64,000 bases of DNA from contig NZ_JBALOV010000011.1 of NCBI RefSeq assembly GCF_036965045.1, forward strand, positions 13,587 through 77,586. The letters are read 5' to 3'. Positions 15,516-24,811 of this stretch are shown in pieces; position 1 is the first letter of the stretch, and each line of letters begins with the position of its first letter. The DNA comes from Ferdinandcohnia sp036965045 (lineage in GTDB: Bacteria; Bacillota; Bacilli; Bacillales; Bacillaceae_L). Under the pieces are notes generated by a model, which was not told the origin of the DNA, searched no databases, and saw nothing but the letters and a program-made list of their open reading frames with translations. A program made the translations under genes and the position numbers.

Positions 15516-15644
15516 AGCGATTCCATTTTAGGATAAAAACCAGAGTTTTAGTAAAAGGTAGGTACTGGAAAATGGTTGATGGTACTTACTTTATAGGTGA
15601 TGACTCTTTGGTTGAGAATAAACATTCGTAGGAGAAGGTTGAAG

Positions 15645-15803
15645 ATGGAGATTTCTGAACGATTGAATCAACAAAGAATGAAAGAAATACTATTGAACAT
15701 CTATATAAAAGGTACGGAAGCAGAAAGCATTCAAGTGGAAGAGTTAATCGAGGAAATTGTAGTACAAATTTTAGACGATGAAATTAGTTTGAGGAGAAAA
15801 TAA
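15645..15803 (+). CDS. Small acidic protein in the EPS operon
   Basis: 52-residue protein MEISERLNQQRMKEILLN... with a Glu/Ile-rich helix (VEELIEEIVVQILDDE) and a basic end (SLRRK). The ATG follows GGAGAAGG. Its stop overlaps the ATG of the priming sugar transferase (TAATG), implying coupled translation. No signal peptide. Not recognised. Comparable in size to the charged protein at 11512 but acidic; possibly a regulator of the adjacent transferase, which is inference from coupling only. Confidence 0.6.
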   Translation: MEISERLNQQRMKEILLNIYIKGTEAESIQVEELIEEIVVQILDDEISLRRK

Positions 15804-16411
15804 TGAAGAGAGCATTTGATTTTACGCTTTCGTTTATTTTATTCATATGTCTTTTACCCATTTTCATCGTTATTGCAGCCTTAGTTAAATTAAAGCTTGG
15901 CTCACCAATTATTTTTAAACAAGAACGCCCTGGGTTGAATGGTAAACTCTTTTTTTTATATAAGTTTCGAACAATGACAGATGAAAAAGATAAGTATGGT
16001 CAGGTACTACCAGATGCTTTGAGGCTGACACCTTTTGGAAGATTTTTGCGAAAATATAGTTTAGATGAGTTTCCGCAATTATTGAACGTGTTAAAAGGAG
16101 ATTTGAGTTTAGTTGGCCCAAGGCCTTTACTTGTTGAATACTTACCCCTTTATACAAGAGAACAAGCACTAAGGCATAAGGTTAGACCAGGAATTACAGG
16201 CTGGGCACAAGTAAATGGGAGAAATACGCTTTCTTGGGAAGAAAAATTCAAATTAGATGTTTGGTATGTTAGAAACCAATCAATCTACTTAGATATCAAA
16301 ATTCTATTTTTAACGGTTTATAAAGTGTTAATTTCGGATGGAATCAATCAACCTGGGAATACAACAATGGAAAGTTTTAAAGGATCCAAGTCAGTTGGAG
16401 GGGGTCATTAA
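15803..16411 (+). CDS. epsL: Priming phosphosugar transferase, EpsL/PglC type
   Basis: 202-residue monotopic membrane transferase. An N-terminal re-entrant helix (FDFTLSFILFICLLPIFIVI) is followed by QERPG, F-R-T-M-T-D-E, the LRKYSLDEFPQLLNVLKGD block, LVGPRPLL and RPGITGWAQVNGRN. It transfers phospho-diacetylbacillosamine (or related HexNAc) to undecaprenyl phosphate to start repeat-unit assembly. Its stop overlaps the next gene's start. Neighbours PglF, PglD and PglE homologues support a bacillosamine-type substrate. Confidence 0.92.
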   Translation: MKRAFDFTLSFILFICLLPIFIVIAALVKLKLGSPIIFKQERPGLNGKLFFLYKFRTMTDEKDKYGQVLPDALRLTPFGRFLRKYSLDEFPQLLNVLKGDLSLVGPRPLLVEYLPLYTREQALRHKVRPGITGWAQVNGRNTLSWEEKFKLDVWYVRNQSIYLDIKILFLTVYKVLISDGINQPGNTTMESFKGSKSVGGGH

Positions 16412-17055
16412 TGAAAGTTGTTATTATTGGTCATGGCGGGCATAGTAAGGTGGTTACTGATATCATCCAGGCAACTCAAGGACTTCACATCATTGCATAT
16501 CTTGATAACAAATATGAAAAAACTCAGCTCATAAATCATGTCACCTATGCTCCTCAAAGCGCTGTTAATGATTTGAAGGAGGAATACGGAGATATTAAGT
16601 TTGTTATCGCTATTGGAGATAACAGAGTAAGAAAAATGATTGTAGAAATGCTTAAGTTGACAGAAAGAGAGTTTATCACCGTTATTCATCCTACTTCAAG
16701 TGTAAGCCCAAGCGCAAAGATTGGGAATGGTACTGTTGTCATGCCCAATACAATTATCAATGCAGATTCAATAATTGGGAATCATTGTATTATTAATTCA
16801 GGATCTATTGTAGAACATGACAGTTTAGTAGATGATTTTGTACATCTATGTCCTAACAGTACTATTGCAGGTACGGTAATGGTAGGGGAGGGCTCCATGG
16901 TTGGAAGTGGGGCTACCATCATCCCAAATAAGAAGATTGGCGAATGGACAACGATTGGTGCTGGAGCAACAGTAATTAATGATCTTTCTTCAAATTGTGT
17001 AGCTGTGGGAACACCTGCGAAATCAAAATTGAAAAGTCAAATAAATGTGGGGTGA
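16411..17055 (+). CDS. epsM: Sugar O/N-acetyltransferase, EpsM/PglD type
   Basis: 214-residue NeuD/PglD-family acetyltransferase. A small N-terminal Rossmann-like domain (VVIIGHGGHSKVV) is followed by a left-handed beta-helix of hexapeptide repeats (IGNGTVVMPNTIINADSIIG onward) and the end motif VAVGTPAK. The conserved His in IVEHDS is the usual catalytic base. It acetylates the 4-amino sugar made by the aminotransferase encoded next. Overlaps both neighbours closely. Confidence 0.92.
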   Translation: MKVVIIGHGGHSKVVTDIIQATQGLHIIAYLDNKYEKTQLINHVTYAPQSAVNDLKEEYGDIKFVIAIGDNRVRKMIVEMLKLTEREFITVIHPTSSVSPSAKIGNGTVVMPNTIINADSIIGNHCIINSGSIVEHDSLVDDFVHLCPNSTIAGTVMVGEGSMVGSGATIIPNKKIGEWTTIGAGATVINDLSSNCVAVGTPAKSKLKSQINVG

Positions 17056-17060
17056 AATCA

Positions 17061-18224
17061 GTGAGTCAAGGAACCTTTAAAAATAGGATTTATTTATCCT
17101 CCCCTCATATGAGTGGGAAGGAAATTGCATACATAAAGGAAGCATTTGAAACCAATTGGATTGCTCCTCTTGGACCAAATGTAGATGCTTTTGAGAAAGA
17201 AATTGCTCAATATGTAGGAGCCAGTGAAGCGGTAGCCGTCAGTTCTGGAACGGCAGCGATTCATCTGGCTCTTTCTTTATTAGGAGTACAAAGTGGGGAT
17301 AAAGTGTTTTGCTCAAGCCTTACATTCATAGCAAGTGCAAATCCTATCAACTATCAAGGGGCTGAACCTGTATTTATCGATTCAGAACCTGAGACTTGGA
17401 ATATGTCTCCCAATGCTCTACAAAGAGCTTTTGATGATGCGGTCTTAGAAGGCATTCTTCCGAAAGCGGTTATTGTTGTTAATCTATATGGTCAGAGCGC
17501 AAAAATGGATGAAATTTTAGCGATATGTAATCAATATCATGTCCCAATTATCGAAGATGCGGCAGAATCTTTGGGTGCTTTATATAAAGGGAAAGCAAGT
17601 GGGACCTTCGGAAAATTTGGTATCTTCTCCTTTAATGGAAATAAGATAATCACTACATCAAGTGGAGGAATATTGATTTCAGATGATGTTGAAGCATTAA
17701 AGAAAGCAAGATTTCTTGCTACACAAGCAAGAGATAATGCTCCACATTACCAGCATAGTCAAATCGGATTTAATTACCGACTAAGTAACATTTTAGCAAG
17801 TATAGGAAGAGCTCAACTAGAGGTGTTGGACGATCGAATTGCAGCAAGAAGGGCGATTTTTGAACGTTATTTTGAAGAGTTTTCAACTCTTCCAGGTTTT
17901 ACATTTATGCCTGAATTGCATGACACCTTTTCTAATCGTTGGCTAACAGCATTAACAATAAATGAGGAAGACGCAGGAGTTTCGGTATCAGAAATATTAG
18001 CAGCTTTAAGTGAAGAAAACATTGAAGCGAGACCAGTATGGAAGCCTCTTCACCTTCAGCCTGTTTTTAGTGGAAGAAAATATTATTCTCATAGTGGAGA
18101 AGAAGATGTTTCGAAGCATCTTTTTGTGAATGGGATTTGTCTTCCTTCTGGTTCGAATATGACGGAACAAGATCAAAAAAGAGTAATAGAATCTATTAAT
18201 AGTATCCTAAGGATAAAGGTTTGA
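17061..18224 (+). CDS. epsN: Sugar aminotransferase, EpsN/PglE type
   Basis: 387-residue DegT/DnrJ/EryC1 PLP enzyme. It shows VSSGTAAIHLAL, EDAAESLGA, and the PLP-Lys region F-N-G-N-K-I-I-T-T-S-S-G-G. It transaminates UDP-4-keto-6-deoxy-GlcNAc. A GTG start at 17061 is chosen, with GTGGGGTG upstream; the open frame extends further upstream inside epsM but has no ribosome site. With epsC and epsM it completes a UDP-diacetylbacillosamine route. Confidence 0.92.
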   Translation: MSQGTFKNRIYLSSPHMSGKEIAYIKEAFETNWIAPLGPNVDAFEKEIAQYVGASEAVAVSSGTAAIHLALSLLGVQSGDKVFCSSLTFIASANPINYQGAEPVFIDSEPETWNMSPNALQRAFDDAVLEGILPKAVIVVNLYGQSAKMDEILAICNQYHVPIIEDAAESLGALYKGKASGTFGKFGIFSFNGNKIITTSSGGILISDDVEALKKARFLATQARDNAPHYQHSQIGFNYRLSNILASIGRAQLEVLDDRIAARRAIFERYFEEFSTLPGFTFMPELHDTFSNRWLTALTINEEDAGVSVSEILAALSEENIEARPVWKPLHLQPVFSGRKYYSHSGEEDVSKHLFVNGICLPSGSNMTEQDQKRVIESINSILRIKV

Positions 18225-18229
18225 ATCAA

Positions 18230-19342
18230 ATGAATAAACCTAAAAGAATTCTCCATATTGTAGGAGCGATGAATAGGGCAGGTACTGAAACAATGCTGAT
18301 GAATATCTATAGGAATATTAACCATGAAAAGGTACAGTTTGATTTTATTTCTTACTCTCATATAGATGCTCACTACGATAACGAAATTAAAAGCCTGGGC
18401 GGAAGAGTGATAAAGTTATCAAACACACAATCAATAAAGGAGCTTGTAAGTGTAATAAAGAAATATGGACCATATGAAGCTGTTCATTCACATACACTAT
18501 TTCATTGTGGGGTAGCTAATTTAGCAGCAAAATTGGCTGGAATAAAAATAAGGGTAGCCCATGCACATACTACACTTTACAAAAGTGATTCAGTGCTTAG
18601 AAAAATATATATAAATGGTATGAGAAATATAATTTTGAGCACTTCTACACATTTGTTAGCATGTAGTAACGAAGCGGGGAAATATCTTTTTGGAAAAAAT
18701 GCTATAAAAAAATCGAAATATAATTTCTTTCCTAATATAATTGACTATTCAATTTTTTTGAAAGTAGATAATGATCAAATAAATCGATTTAAAAATGAGG
18801 CTTTTTTAGAAGATGGGATTGTAATTGGTCATATTGGGAGATTTATAGAATCAAAAAACCACAAGTTTATATTAGAGATTCTGAAAAGTCTTCTAAATAG
18901 AGATCCAAATATTACTCTACTGTTAGTTGGAGATGGGGATTTAAGAAAAGAAATTGAAGAAAGAGCAAAGAATGAAAATATTTATAACAATTTAAGATTT
19001 GTTGGGAATCGAAATGACATTTCTACAATGTTACATTGTATGGATGTTTTTGTATTCCCTTCAATATATGAGGGACTAGGTCTGGTACTTTTAGAAGCGC
19101 AGGCAAGTGGTCTTCATTGTATCGTTTCTGAAGCAATTCAACAAGAAGCTGATTTAGACGTTGGTTTATTTACTAGACTAAAACTTAATGATGGTGCTGA
19201 GGTTTGGGCAAATAAAATAATTGAACTAGCCAGACAAAAAGATAAAGAAACAAAAACAGAAAAATTAGTTGATAGTTTTAAGAAAAAGGGATACGAAATA
19301 ACAAAGGGAATATCTAATTTAATGGATATATATCAGGTATAA
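18230..19342 (+). CDS. Glycosyltransferase family 4, EpsF-like
   Basis: 370-residue GT-B glycosyltransferase. The N-terminus ILHIVGAMNRAGTETMLMNI is typical of EpsF-like GT4 enzymes, the donor-binding end contains V-F-V-F-P-S-I-Y-E-G-L-G-L-V-L-L-E-A-Q-A with the EX7E-type motif. Cytoplasmic, adding a sugar to the lipid-linked repeat unit. The ATG at 18230 is preferred over a TTG overlapping the previous stop. Donor and acceptor cannot be told from sequence. A decayed N-terminal fragment of a paralogue lies at 40376. Confidence 0.88.
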   Translation: MNKPKRILHIVGAMNRAGTETMLMNIYRNINHEKVQFDFISYSHIDAHYDNEIKSLGGRVIKLSNTQSIKELVSVIKKYGPYEAVHSHTLFHCGVANLAAKLAGIKIRVAHAHTTLYKSDSVLRKIYINGMRNIILSTSTHLLACSNEAGKYLFGKNAIKKSKYNFFPNIIDYSIFLKVDNDQINRFKNEAFLEDGIVIGHIGRFIESKNHKFILEILKSLLNRDPNITLLLVGDGDLRKEIEERAKNENIYNNLRFVGNRNDISTMLHCMDVFVFPSIYEGLGLVLLEAQASGLHCIVSEAIQQEADLDVGLFTRLKLNDGAEVWANKIIELARQKDKETKTEKLVDSFKKKGYEITKGISNLMDIYQV

Positions 19343-19355
19343 ATTGGAGGGGAAT

Positions 19356-20537
19356 ATGAAGAACGTATTAATTTCTTCATTTGATATGGAAGTTGGTGGG
19401 GTAGAAAGAAGTCTTATCAGTATGCTGAATAACTTTGATTATAAGAGTTTCAAAGTAGATCTTATGCTATACAGTCATACAGGTGAATTTATGAATCTCC
19501 TACCAGGTTCCACAAATTTGTTAGTTGAAGTAAAAGCTTACAAAACATTTAGAATGTCAATTGGTCAGATTTTTAAAAAAGGAAATTTGCCCATAGGAAT
19601 AATAAGACTTTTTTCTAAGTATAAAGCTAGTTTAGATCATTCAAATGAAACTGGATATAAACAGATGCAATACATGTGGAAATACGCATTACCAATATTA
19701 CCAAAAATGGATAAGGAATATGATGTGGCAATTAGTTATTTATGGCCACATTATTTTATTGCAGAAAAAGTGAATGCAAAAAAGAAGATTGCTTGGATTC
19801 ATACTGATTTCTCTCTTGTAAATACAGACCAAAGAATGGATATTGAAATGTGGCTGAAATTTGATTATATAATCGCGGTTTCAAGTGAATGTAAAAACTC
19901 CTTTATAAAAAAATATCCAACCTTAAAACAAAAAGTAATGGTTATAGAAAATATAACTTCACCAGAAGTTGTAGCAAAATTAGCCCAGGAAAAAATTTAC
20001 AACCCAATGGAAACAGATAAACGATTCAAGATTGTTTCTGTAGCTAGATTTTCACATGCAAAGGGCATTGACAACGCTGTCAAAGCATTAAAGATACTAA
20101 AGGATATGGGATATGGAGATATCGCTTGGTATGTAGTGGGATATGGTGGAGATGAACATATAATTAAACGTCTAATCTCAAAATCCAAGCTTGAGAATTC
20201 ATTTATTTTATTAGGTAAAAAGACAAATCCCTATCCCTTCATAAAAGCTGCCGATTTATATGTTCAACCATCTAGATATGAGGGAAAGGCTGTTACAGTA
20301 ACTGAGGCTAAAATATTAGGAAAACCAATATTAATTACAAATTATCCAACCGCTTCTAGCCAATTAGAGCCCGGTATTGAAGGAGTAATTTGTGATCTAA
20401 GTGTTCAAGGTTTAGTAAAAGGGATAGAGAATTTATATCACGACCAAGAACTTAAAGAATCTTTGGTTAGTAATATTAACAAAAGAGACTACAGCAATAG
20501 TTATGAATTGGATAAGTTGTATAAAATCATAAGTTAG
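19356..20537 (+). CDS. Glycosyltransferase family 4
   Basis: 393-residue GT4 enzyme starting MKNVLISSFDMEVGGVERSL, with a C-terminal donor domain (IVSVARFSHAKGIDNAVKAL; ADLYVQPSRYEGKAVTVTEA). The ATG has GGAGGGG upstream, 13 bases after the previous stop. The sequence between 20538 and 20748 holds no gene but two operator palindromes, so the first EPS block may end here. Substrate unknown. Resembles the enzyme at 23639 in its N-terminal pattern (VGGVE, L-N-V-L). Confidence 0.87.
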   Translation: MKNVLISSFDMEVGGVERSLISMLNNFDYKSFKVDLMLYSHTGEFMNLLPGSTNLLVEVKAYKTFRMSIGQIFKKGNLPIGIIRLFSKYKASLDHSNETGYKQMQYMWKYALPILPKMDKEYDVAISYLWPHYFIAEKVNAKKKIAWIHTDFSLVNTDQRMDIEMWLKFDYIIAVSSECKNSFIKKYPTLKQKVMVIENITSPEVVAKLAQEKIYNPMETDKRFKIVSVARFSHAKGIDNAVKALKILKDMGYGDIAWYVVGYGGDEHIIKRLISKSKLENSFILLGKKTNPYPFIKAADLYVQPSRYEGKAVTVTEAKILGKPILITNYPTASSQLEPGIEGVICDLSVQGLVKGIENLYHDQELKESLVSNINKRDYSNSYELDKLYKIIS

Positions 20538-20569
20538 TTTTAAAAAAAGTAGAAAAATGTCGGACGAAT

Positions 20570-20585
20570 GTACTTTAAAAAGAAC
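20570..20585. promoter_or_regulatory. SinR-type operator palindrome within the EPS region
   Basis: GTACTTTAAAAAGAAC, in the 211-bp gap between a GT4 gene and the ABC flippase gene. Confidence 0.55.
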
Positions 20586-20684
20586 AAATCGTGGGTTATT
20601 ATCATTGTAGGTAATACTAAAATAAACAAAATATCAAATCAAGTGAATATGGTTTATGTTCAAGTCTTATTTTTTTAGTTTTGT

Positions 20685-20700
20685 GTTCACTATAATGAAC
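20685..20700. promoter_or_regulatory. SinR-type operator overlapping a TATAAT box
   Basis: GTTCACTATAATGAAC is palindromic with one mismatch and contains TATAAT at 20691-20696, a likely -10 for an internal promoter driving the flippase gene onward. Confidence 0.6.
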
Positions 20701-20748
20701 ATCCATAAGGAAACTAAAAGAAATTAACAATTTTAGGGTGTGAATCAA

Positions 20749-22536
20749 GTGAAGGAAACAATCATAAAGCTATGGATGCTTTTTAATGCAAAAGAAAAGA
20801 AAAAGTTTTTTCTTCTTTTCATAATGCTAATCATAGCGGCAATTTTTGAAACGGCTGGAATCGGTCTGATCGTCCCTTTTGTTGGAATTGTAACGAATCC
20901 GACCATGATTCAAGAACAACCGATTTTAGCATTTATCTATGAATCATTTGGGTTTCAAACAACTAACTTGTTTGTACTCTTTGCAGTAGGTATTTTACTG
21001 TCAGTCTTCGTTATTAAAAATGCTTATTTATTATTTTATTACTATGTCCAGTACAAAGTTATTTACAACCAAAAAGTAAAGCTATCTAGGACAATGTTCA
21101 AAGAATACTTAACAAAACCTTATACATTCCATCTTCAGAGAAACTCTGCAGAATTATTAAGGAATGTAAATGGGGAAGTATCAAAAGTGTTTGATGGAAT
21201 TTTACTATCAAGTTTTCAACTATTAACTGAGATTCTCGTAATCTTAGCTATTCTTACTCTATTAATAATTACAGCACCATTGGCAACCCTTACAGCAGGG
21301 ACATTGTTAGGTGCAAGTGTGATTGTATTTTTTAAAATTTTCCGTAATAAGATTACTTATTTAGGGAAAGAAAATCAAAGAGTAAATCGTGAAGTCATTA
21401 AATGGGTAAATCAAGGGTTAGGGGCAAGTAAGGAAATAAAGGTTTCTGGAAATGAAAGATACTTTGTCGAGTCGTATGACAAACAAGGTAGATTATTAGC
21501 AAGGATTACTATAACAAAAAGCATGATTGATCAAGTCCCAAGACTTTTCATCGAAACACTTTTAGTATCAATTGTTCTTATCACGATGATTATTCTTGTT
21601 TTTCAAGGAACTGATACAGCCCAACTTGTTGCAACAATGTCTTTGTTTGCGATGGCAGCATTTCGCCTCATGCCTTCTATAACTAGAATTGTAGCAACAC
21701 TAACCAACATTCGATTTAGTCTTCCAGCTTTAACAGTAGTTCATAAAGATTTATTTGATAATAATGAAGGAAACAAATCAATTAATTATGAAAATCCGTA
21801 TAAAGAATCAAAGCCAATAAGGATTGGCGCATTCGAAAGAACATTCCACGATTCCATTCAACTGGATAGTGTATATTTTCGTTATCCGAATCAAAAGAAG
21901 CAATCTATTAAAAATGTATCGCTTTCTATTCCGATTGGGAGTTCTGTTGCATTTGTTGGTGCCTCGGGTGCTGGTAAAACAACAATTGTAGATATAATAC
22001 TAGGGTTGCTTGAACCTGAGGATGGAAAGGTACTTGTAGACGGTAAAGAGTTAAGCGAACTCATGGATGTATGGAAACAAAAAATTGGGTATATACCCCA
22101 ATCAATTTACTTATCGGATGAATCAATTCGGAAAAATATCGCTTTTGGTATTAATGAGAAAGACATAGATGATCAAACTGTTGAAAAAGCAATAGAGGAT
22201 GCACAACTTAAAGAGTTTATTATGTCACTTCCGGATGGCTTAAATACCGTAGTTGGAGAACGGGGTGTAAGGCTTTCAGGAGGACAGCGACAGCGCATAG
22301 GAATAGCAAGAGCTTTGTATCATAATCCTGAAATTATCTTTTTAGATGAAGCTACTTCAGCCTTAGATAACGAGACGGAAATGGAAATCATGAAAGCAAT
22401 AGATGGGCTTAAAGGTGAAAAGACATTAATTATTATTGCTCATCGCTTAAGTACCATTCAAAATTGCGATATTGTCTTTAAAGTGGACCAAGGGAAATTA
22501 ATATCAACACAGTATAAATTAAGACAAACAATGTGA
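20749..22536 (+). CDS. ABC flippase for lipid-linked glycan, PglK-like
   Basis: 595-residue half-transporter: about six membrane helices (residues 20-310) and an ABC domain (about 360-590) with Walker A (GASGAGKTTIVD), signature LSGGQRQR, and Walker B (IIFLDEATSALD). In PglK-like systems such a protein flips undecaprenyl-linked oligosaccharide across the membrane, and no Wzx flippase was seen in the cluster. The GTG at 20749 is chosen since AGGG lies ten bases before it. It follows two operator palindromes and may begin a second EPS transcript. Confidence 0.85.
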   Translation: MKETIIKLWMLFNAKEKKKFFLLFIMLIIAAIFETAGIGLIVPFVGIVTNPTMIQEQPILAFIYESFGFQTTNLFVLFAVGILLSVFVIKNAYLLFYYYVQYKVIYNQKVKLSRTMFKEYLTKPYTFHLQRNSAELLRNVNGEVSKVFDGILLSSFQLLTEILVILAILTLLIITAPLATLTAGTLLGASVIVFFKIFRNKITYLGKENQRVNREVIKWVNQGLGASKEIKVSGNERYFVESYDKQGRLLARITITKSMIDQVPRLFIETLLVSIVLITMIILVFQGTDTAQLVATMSLFAMAAFRLMPSITRIVATLTNIRFSLPALTVVHKDLFDNNEGNKSINYENPYKESKPIRIGAFERTFHDSIQLDSVYFRYPNQKKQSIKNVSLSIPIGSSVAFVGASGAGKTTIVDIILGLLEPEDGKVLVDGKELSELMDVWKQKIGYIPQSIYLSDESIRKNIAFGINEKDIDDQTVEKAIEDAQLKEFIMSLPDGLNTVVGERGVRLSGGQRQRIGIARALYHNPEIIFLDEATSALDNETEMEIMKAIDGLKGEKTLIIIAHRLSTIQNCDIVFKVDQGKLISTQYKLRQTM

Positions 22537-22566
22537 TAGTTAACTTATGTATGAAAGGGGGAGAGG

Positions 22567-23577
22567 GTGCTGCCAACAATCAGTGTAATTATTCCAGTTT
22601 ATAATGTGGAAAAATATCTGTCACGTTGCATTGATAGTGTCTTAAATCAAACCTTTCAAGATTTTGAAATTATTCTAGTGAATGATGGGTCTACTGATAA
22701 GTCAGGAGTAATTTGCGATAAGTATGCACAAAAGGATCAACGGATTAGTGTCATTCATAAAAAAAATGCTAGAGTTTCAGCAGCAAGAAATGATGGTATT
22801 AGAATGGCAAAAGGTAAATACGTAAGTTTTATTGACTCAGATGATTGGATTGAACCAGTAATGTACCAGGAGATGGTAAACAAAGTTCAAGAATATAATT
22901 TGGATATTGTAATGTGTGATTATATGAAAAAATCAGATGATTACGAAGACAAACGAACACAACCTATTCGAAGTGGTTATTATTCAAAAGGGGATATCGA
23001 ACAAGAACTTTATCAATGTTTAATTATGTTTGATCATATCGAATTTCCACCAACTATTTCAAATTGGGTATGCTTATTTAATTTGAATTTTCTTATGGCT
23101 AACAATATACTCTACGATGAAGATATTCGCTATTGTGAAGATTCATTATTTGGGTCAAAGGCAATGTATCATGCAAATAGCTTTTATTATTTAAAAAATC
23201 ATCATTACTATAACTACTTTTTTAACCCTAACTCTACTACGAATACTTATAGTGAAAAGAAATGGAATTCCTACTTAAAAATTAATGAGAGGTTAATAGA
23301 ATATTTTGGAAATGTAAGTGAATTTGACTTTTCCAGGCAAATAAAAATTAATATGCTGTACTTCACATTACATACATTAGGGCAAATTTCACCTAAGAAT
23401 ACCGAAGTTAGTATAAATAGTATCATGGATATTATGATCCACCCAAAAGTAACAGAATTATTTAAGGAATTTAGTATGCCCAATGTATCATGGAAAACAA
23501 AAGTGGCAATCTTCCTTGTTAAATATAAAATGGCAAGGATTTACAAGGTTTTTGTATTAAGTCGTAAATTATCTTAA
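22567..23577 (+). CDS. Glycosyltransferase family 2
   Basis: 336-residue GT-A enzyme. The N-terminal signature is ISVIIPVYNVEKYLSRCIDS, with NDGSTDKS, ARNDGIRMAKGKYVSFIDSD and the D-S-D-D metal site. The C-terminal half contains RYCEDSLFGSKAMYH, which carries the catalytic ED motif. A GTG start follows AAAGGGG. It adds a sugar of unknown type to the repeat unit. The split GT2 gene at 29770 has a very similar N-terminus. Confidence 0.9.
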   Translation: MLPTISVIIPVYNVEKYLSRCIDSVLNQTFQDFEIILVNDGSTDKSGVICDKYAQKDQRISVIHKKNARVSAARNDGIRMAKGKYVSFIDSDDWIEPVMYQEMVNKVQEYNLDIVMCDYMKKSDDYEDKRTQPIRSGYYSKGDIEQELYQCLIMFDHIEFPPTISNWVCLFNLNFLMANNILYDEDIRYCEDSLFGSKAMYHANSFYYLKNHHYYNYFFNPNSTTNTYSEKKWNSYLKINERLIEYFGNVSEFDFSRQIKINMLYFTLHTLGQISPKNTEVSINSIMDIMIHPKVTELFKEFSMPNVSWKTKVAIFLVKYKMARIYKVFVLSRKLS

Positions 23578-23638
23578 TGCTTTTTGATAAATATCCAAAA
23601 TATATATAAAGTTAATTCTTTCATAGTGAGGTTGAAAA

Positions 23639-24811
23639 TTGAAAAAGAAAGTTCTGTTTGTAAATGGTCATTTAAATGTGGGTGGAGTTGAGAATTCTCT
23701 TCTAAATGTCCTTAAAAACATAGATTATGATTATTATGAAGTGGATCTAATTCTTTTTGAAAAACTTGGTGATTATGCTAATGAGGTACCTAAAGAAGTT
23801 AATATAACCTATTTTGATTTATCAAAAGCATTCGGTCCGATTATACCGTGTATCTTGGATAACATTAAAGATGGGAATTGGTTTGGAATATTTCTCAGAT
23901 TTATCTTCTTGTTTGAGAAAGTAATTGGAGTAAGGGCGATATCACTTGCAAAACCACTTTTTAAATTACACAAAAAATATGATTGTGCTATTGCATACCG
24001 AGTAGGAATATGTTCTGACTTTGTTGGTTATGTTGTTAACTCCCCAAACAAGATTGTATGGTGGCATCATGGGTCGTATGATATCCCAGGAAGTCAAAAT
24101 AAGCGGTGGCTAAAGGTATTAAGGAAATTTGAAAGATTAATAGCTGTATCTGAGAGCTGCAATGAAATTCTAAAGAATAATATTCCGGGAATTAGCCAAA
24201 AACTCCTTACGATCCCAAACATAATTAACGTTGGAGAGATAAGACGAAAAGCAACTGCTGAAACTAGCATTGAAAATAATGAAGGAATTACCCTATTAAG
24301 TATAGGGAGACTCTCTCCCGAAAAAGGGATGATTAATTGTGTTTATGCTTGTAAAAGGTTAGTTGCTACTGGGTATAAAGTGAAGTGGTATCTAATAGGA
24401 GAAGGTCAAGAACGATCTGAAATTGAGAAAGGTATCAAAGAAAATGAGTTAGAAAATAACATTACACTTTTAGGTGCAATATCTAATCCATATCCTTATA
24501 TAAAAAATGCAGATATTTACGTTCATCCATCTTTGGTGGAATCGATGTCCATAACGGTATTAGAATCATTAGCTTTGGGTACTCCCGTTGTTGTTGCTAA
24601 GTCCATGGGGCCAAGTGAATTTATACGAAATAAAGAAAATGGCTTACTTGTAGAACCGACATCTGAGGGGTTGTTTAAGGGAATTGTGTCCTTGCTAGAA
24701 AATAAAAATTTGTATGAACATTTGAAGGAAGATAAAAGTGAAGTTTTAAGAAATTATAGTCCGGAAGTGATAATGAGAAAAATTTATGGGTTAATCGAGG
24801 TTGGGGAATAA
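23639..24811 (+). CDS. Glycosyltransferase family 4
   Basis: 390-residue GT4 enzyme beginning LFVNGHLNVGGVENSLLNVL. Its donor domain has LLSIGRLSPEKGMINCVYAC and ADIYVHPSLVESMSITVLES. A TTG start follows GTGAGG. It abuts the first DUF115 gene directly (stop next to start). Probably cytoplasmic, acting on the lipid-linked glycan. The specific sugar cannot be deduced. Confidence 0.87.
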   Translation: MKKKVLFVNGHLNVGGVENSLLNVLKNIDYDYYEVDLILFEKLGDYANEVPKEVNITYFDLSKAFGPIIPCILDNIKDGNWFGIFLRFIFLFEKVIGVRAISLAKPLFKLHKKYDCAIAYRVGICSDFVGYVVNSPNKIVWWHHGSYDIPGSQNKRWLKVLRKFERLIAVSESCNEILKNNIPGISQKLLTIPNIINVGEIRRKATAETSIENNEGITLLSIGRLSPEKGMINCVYACKRLVATGYKVKWYLIGEGQERSEIEKGIKENELENNITLLGAISNPYPYIKNADIYVHPSLVESMSITVLESLALGTPVVVAKSMGPSEFIRNKENGLLVEPTSEGLFKGIVSLLENKNLYEHLKEDKSEVLRNYSPEVIMRKIYGLIEVGE

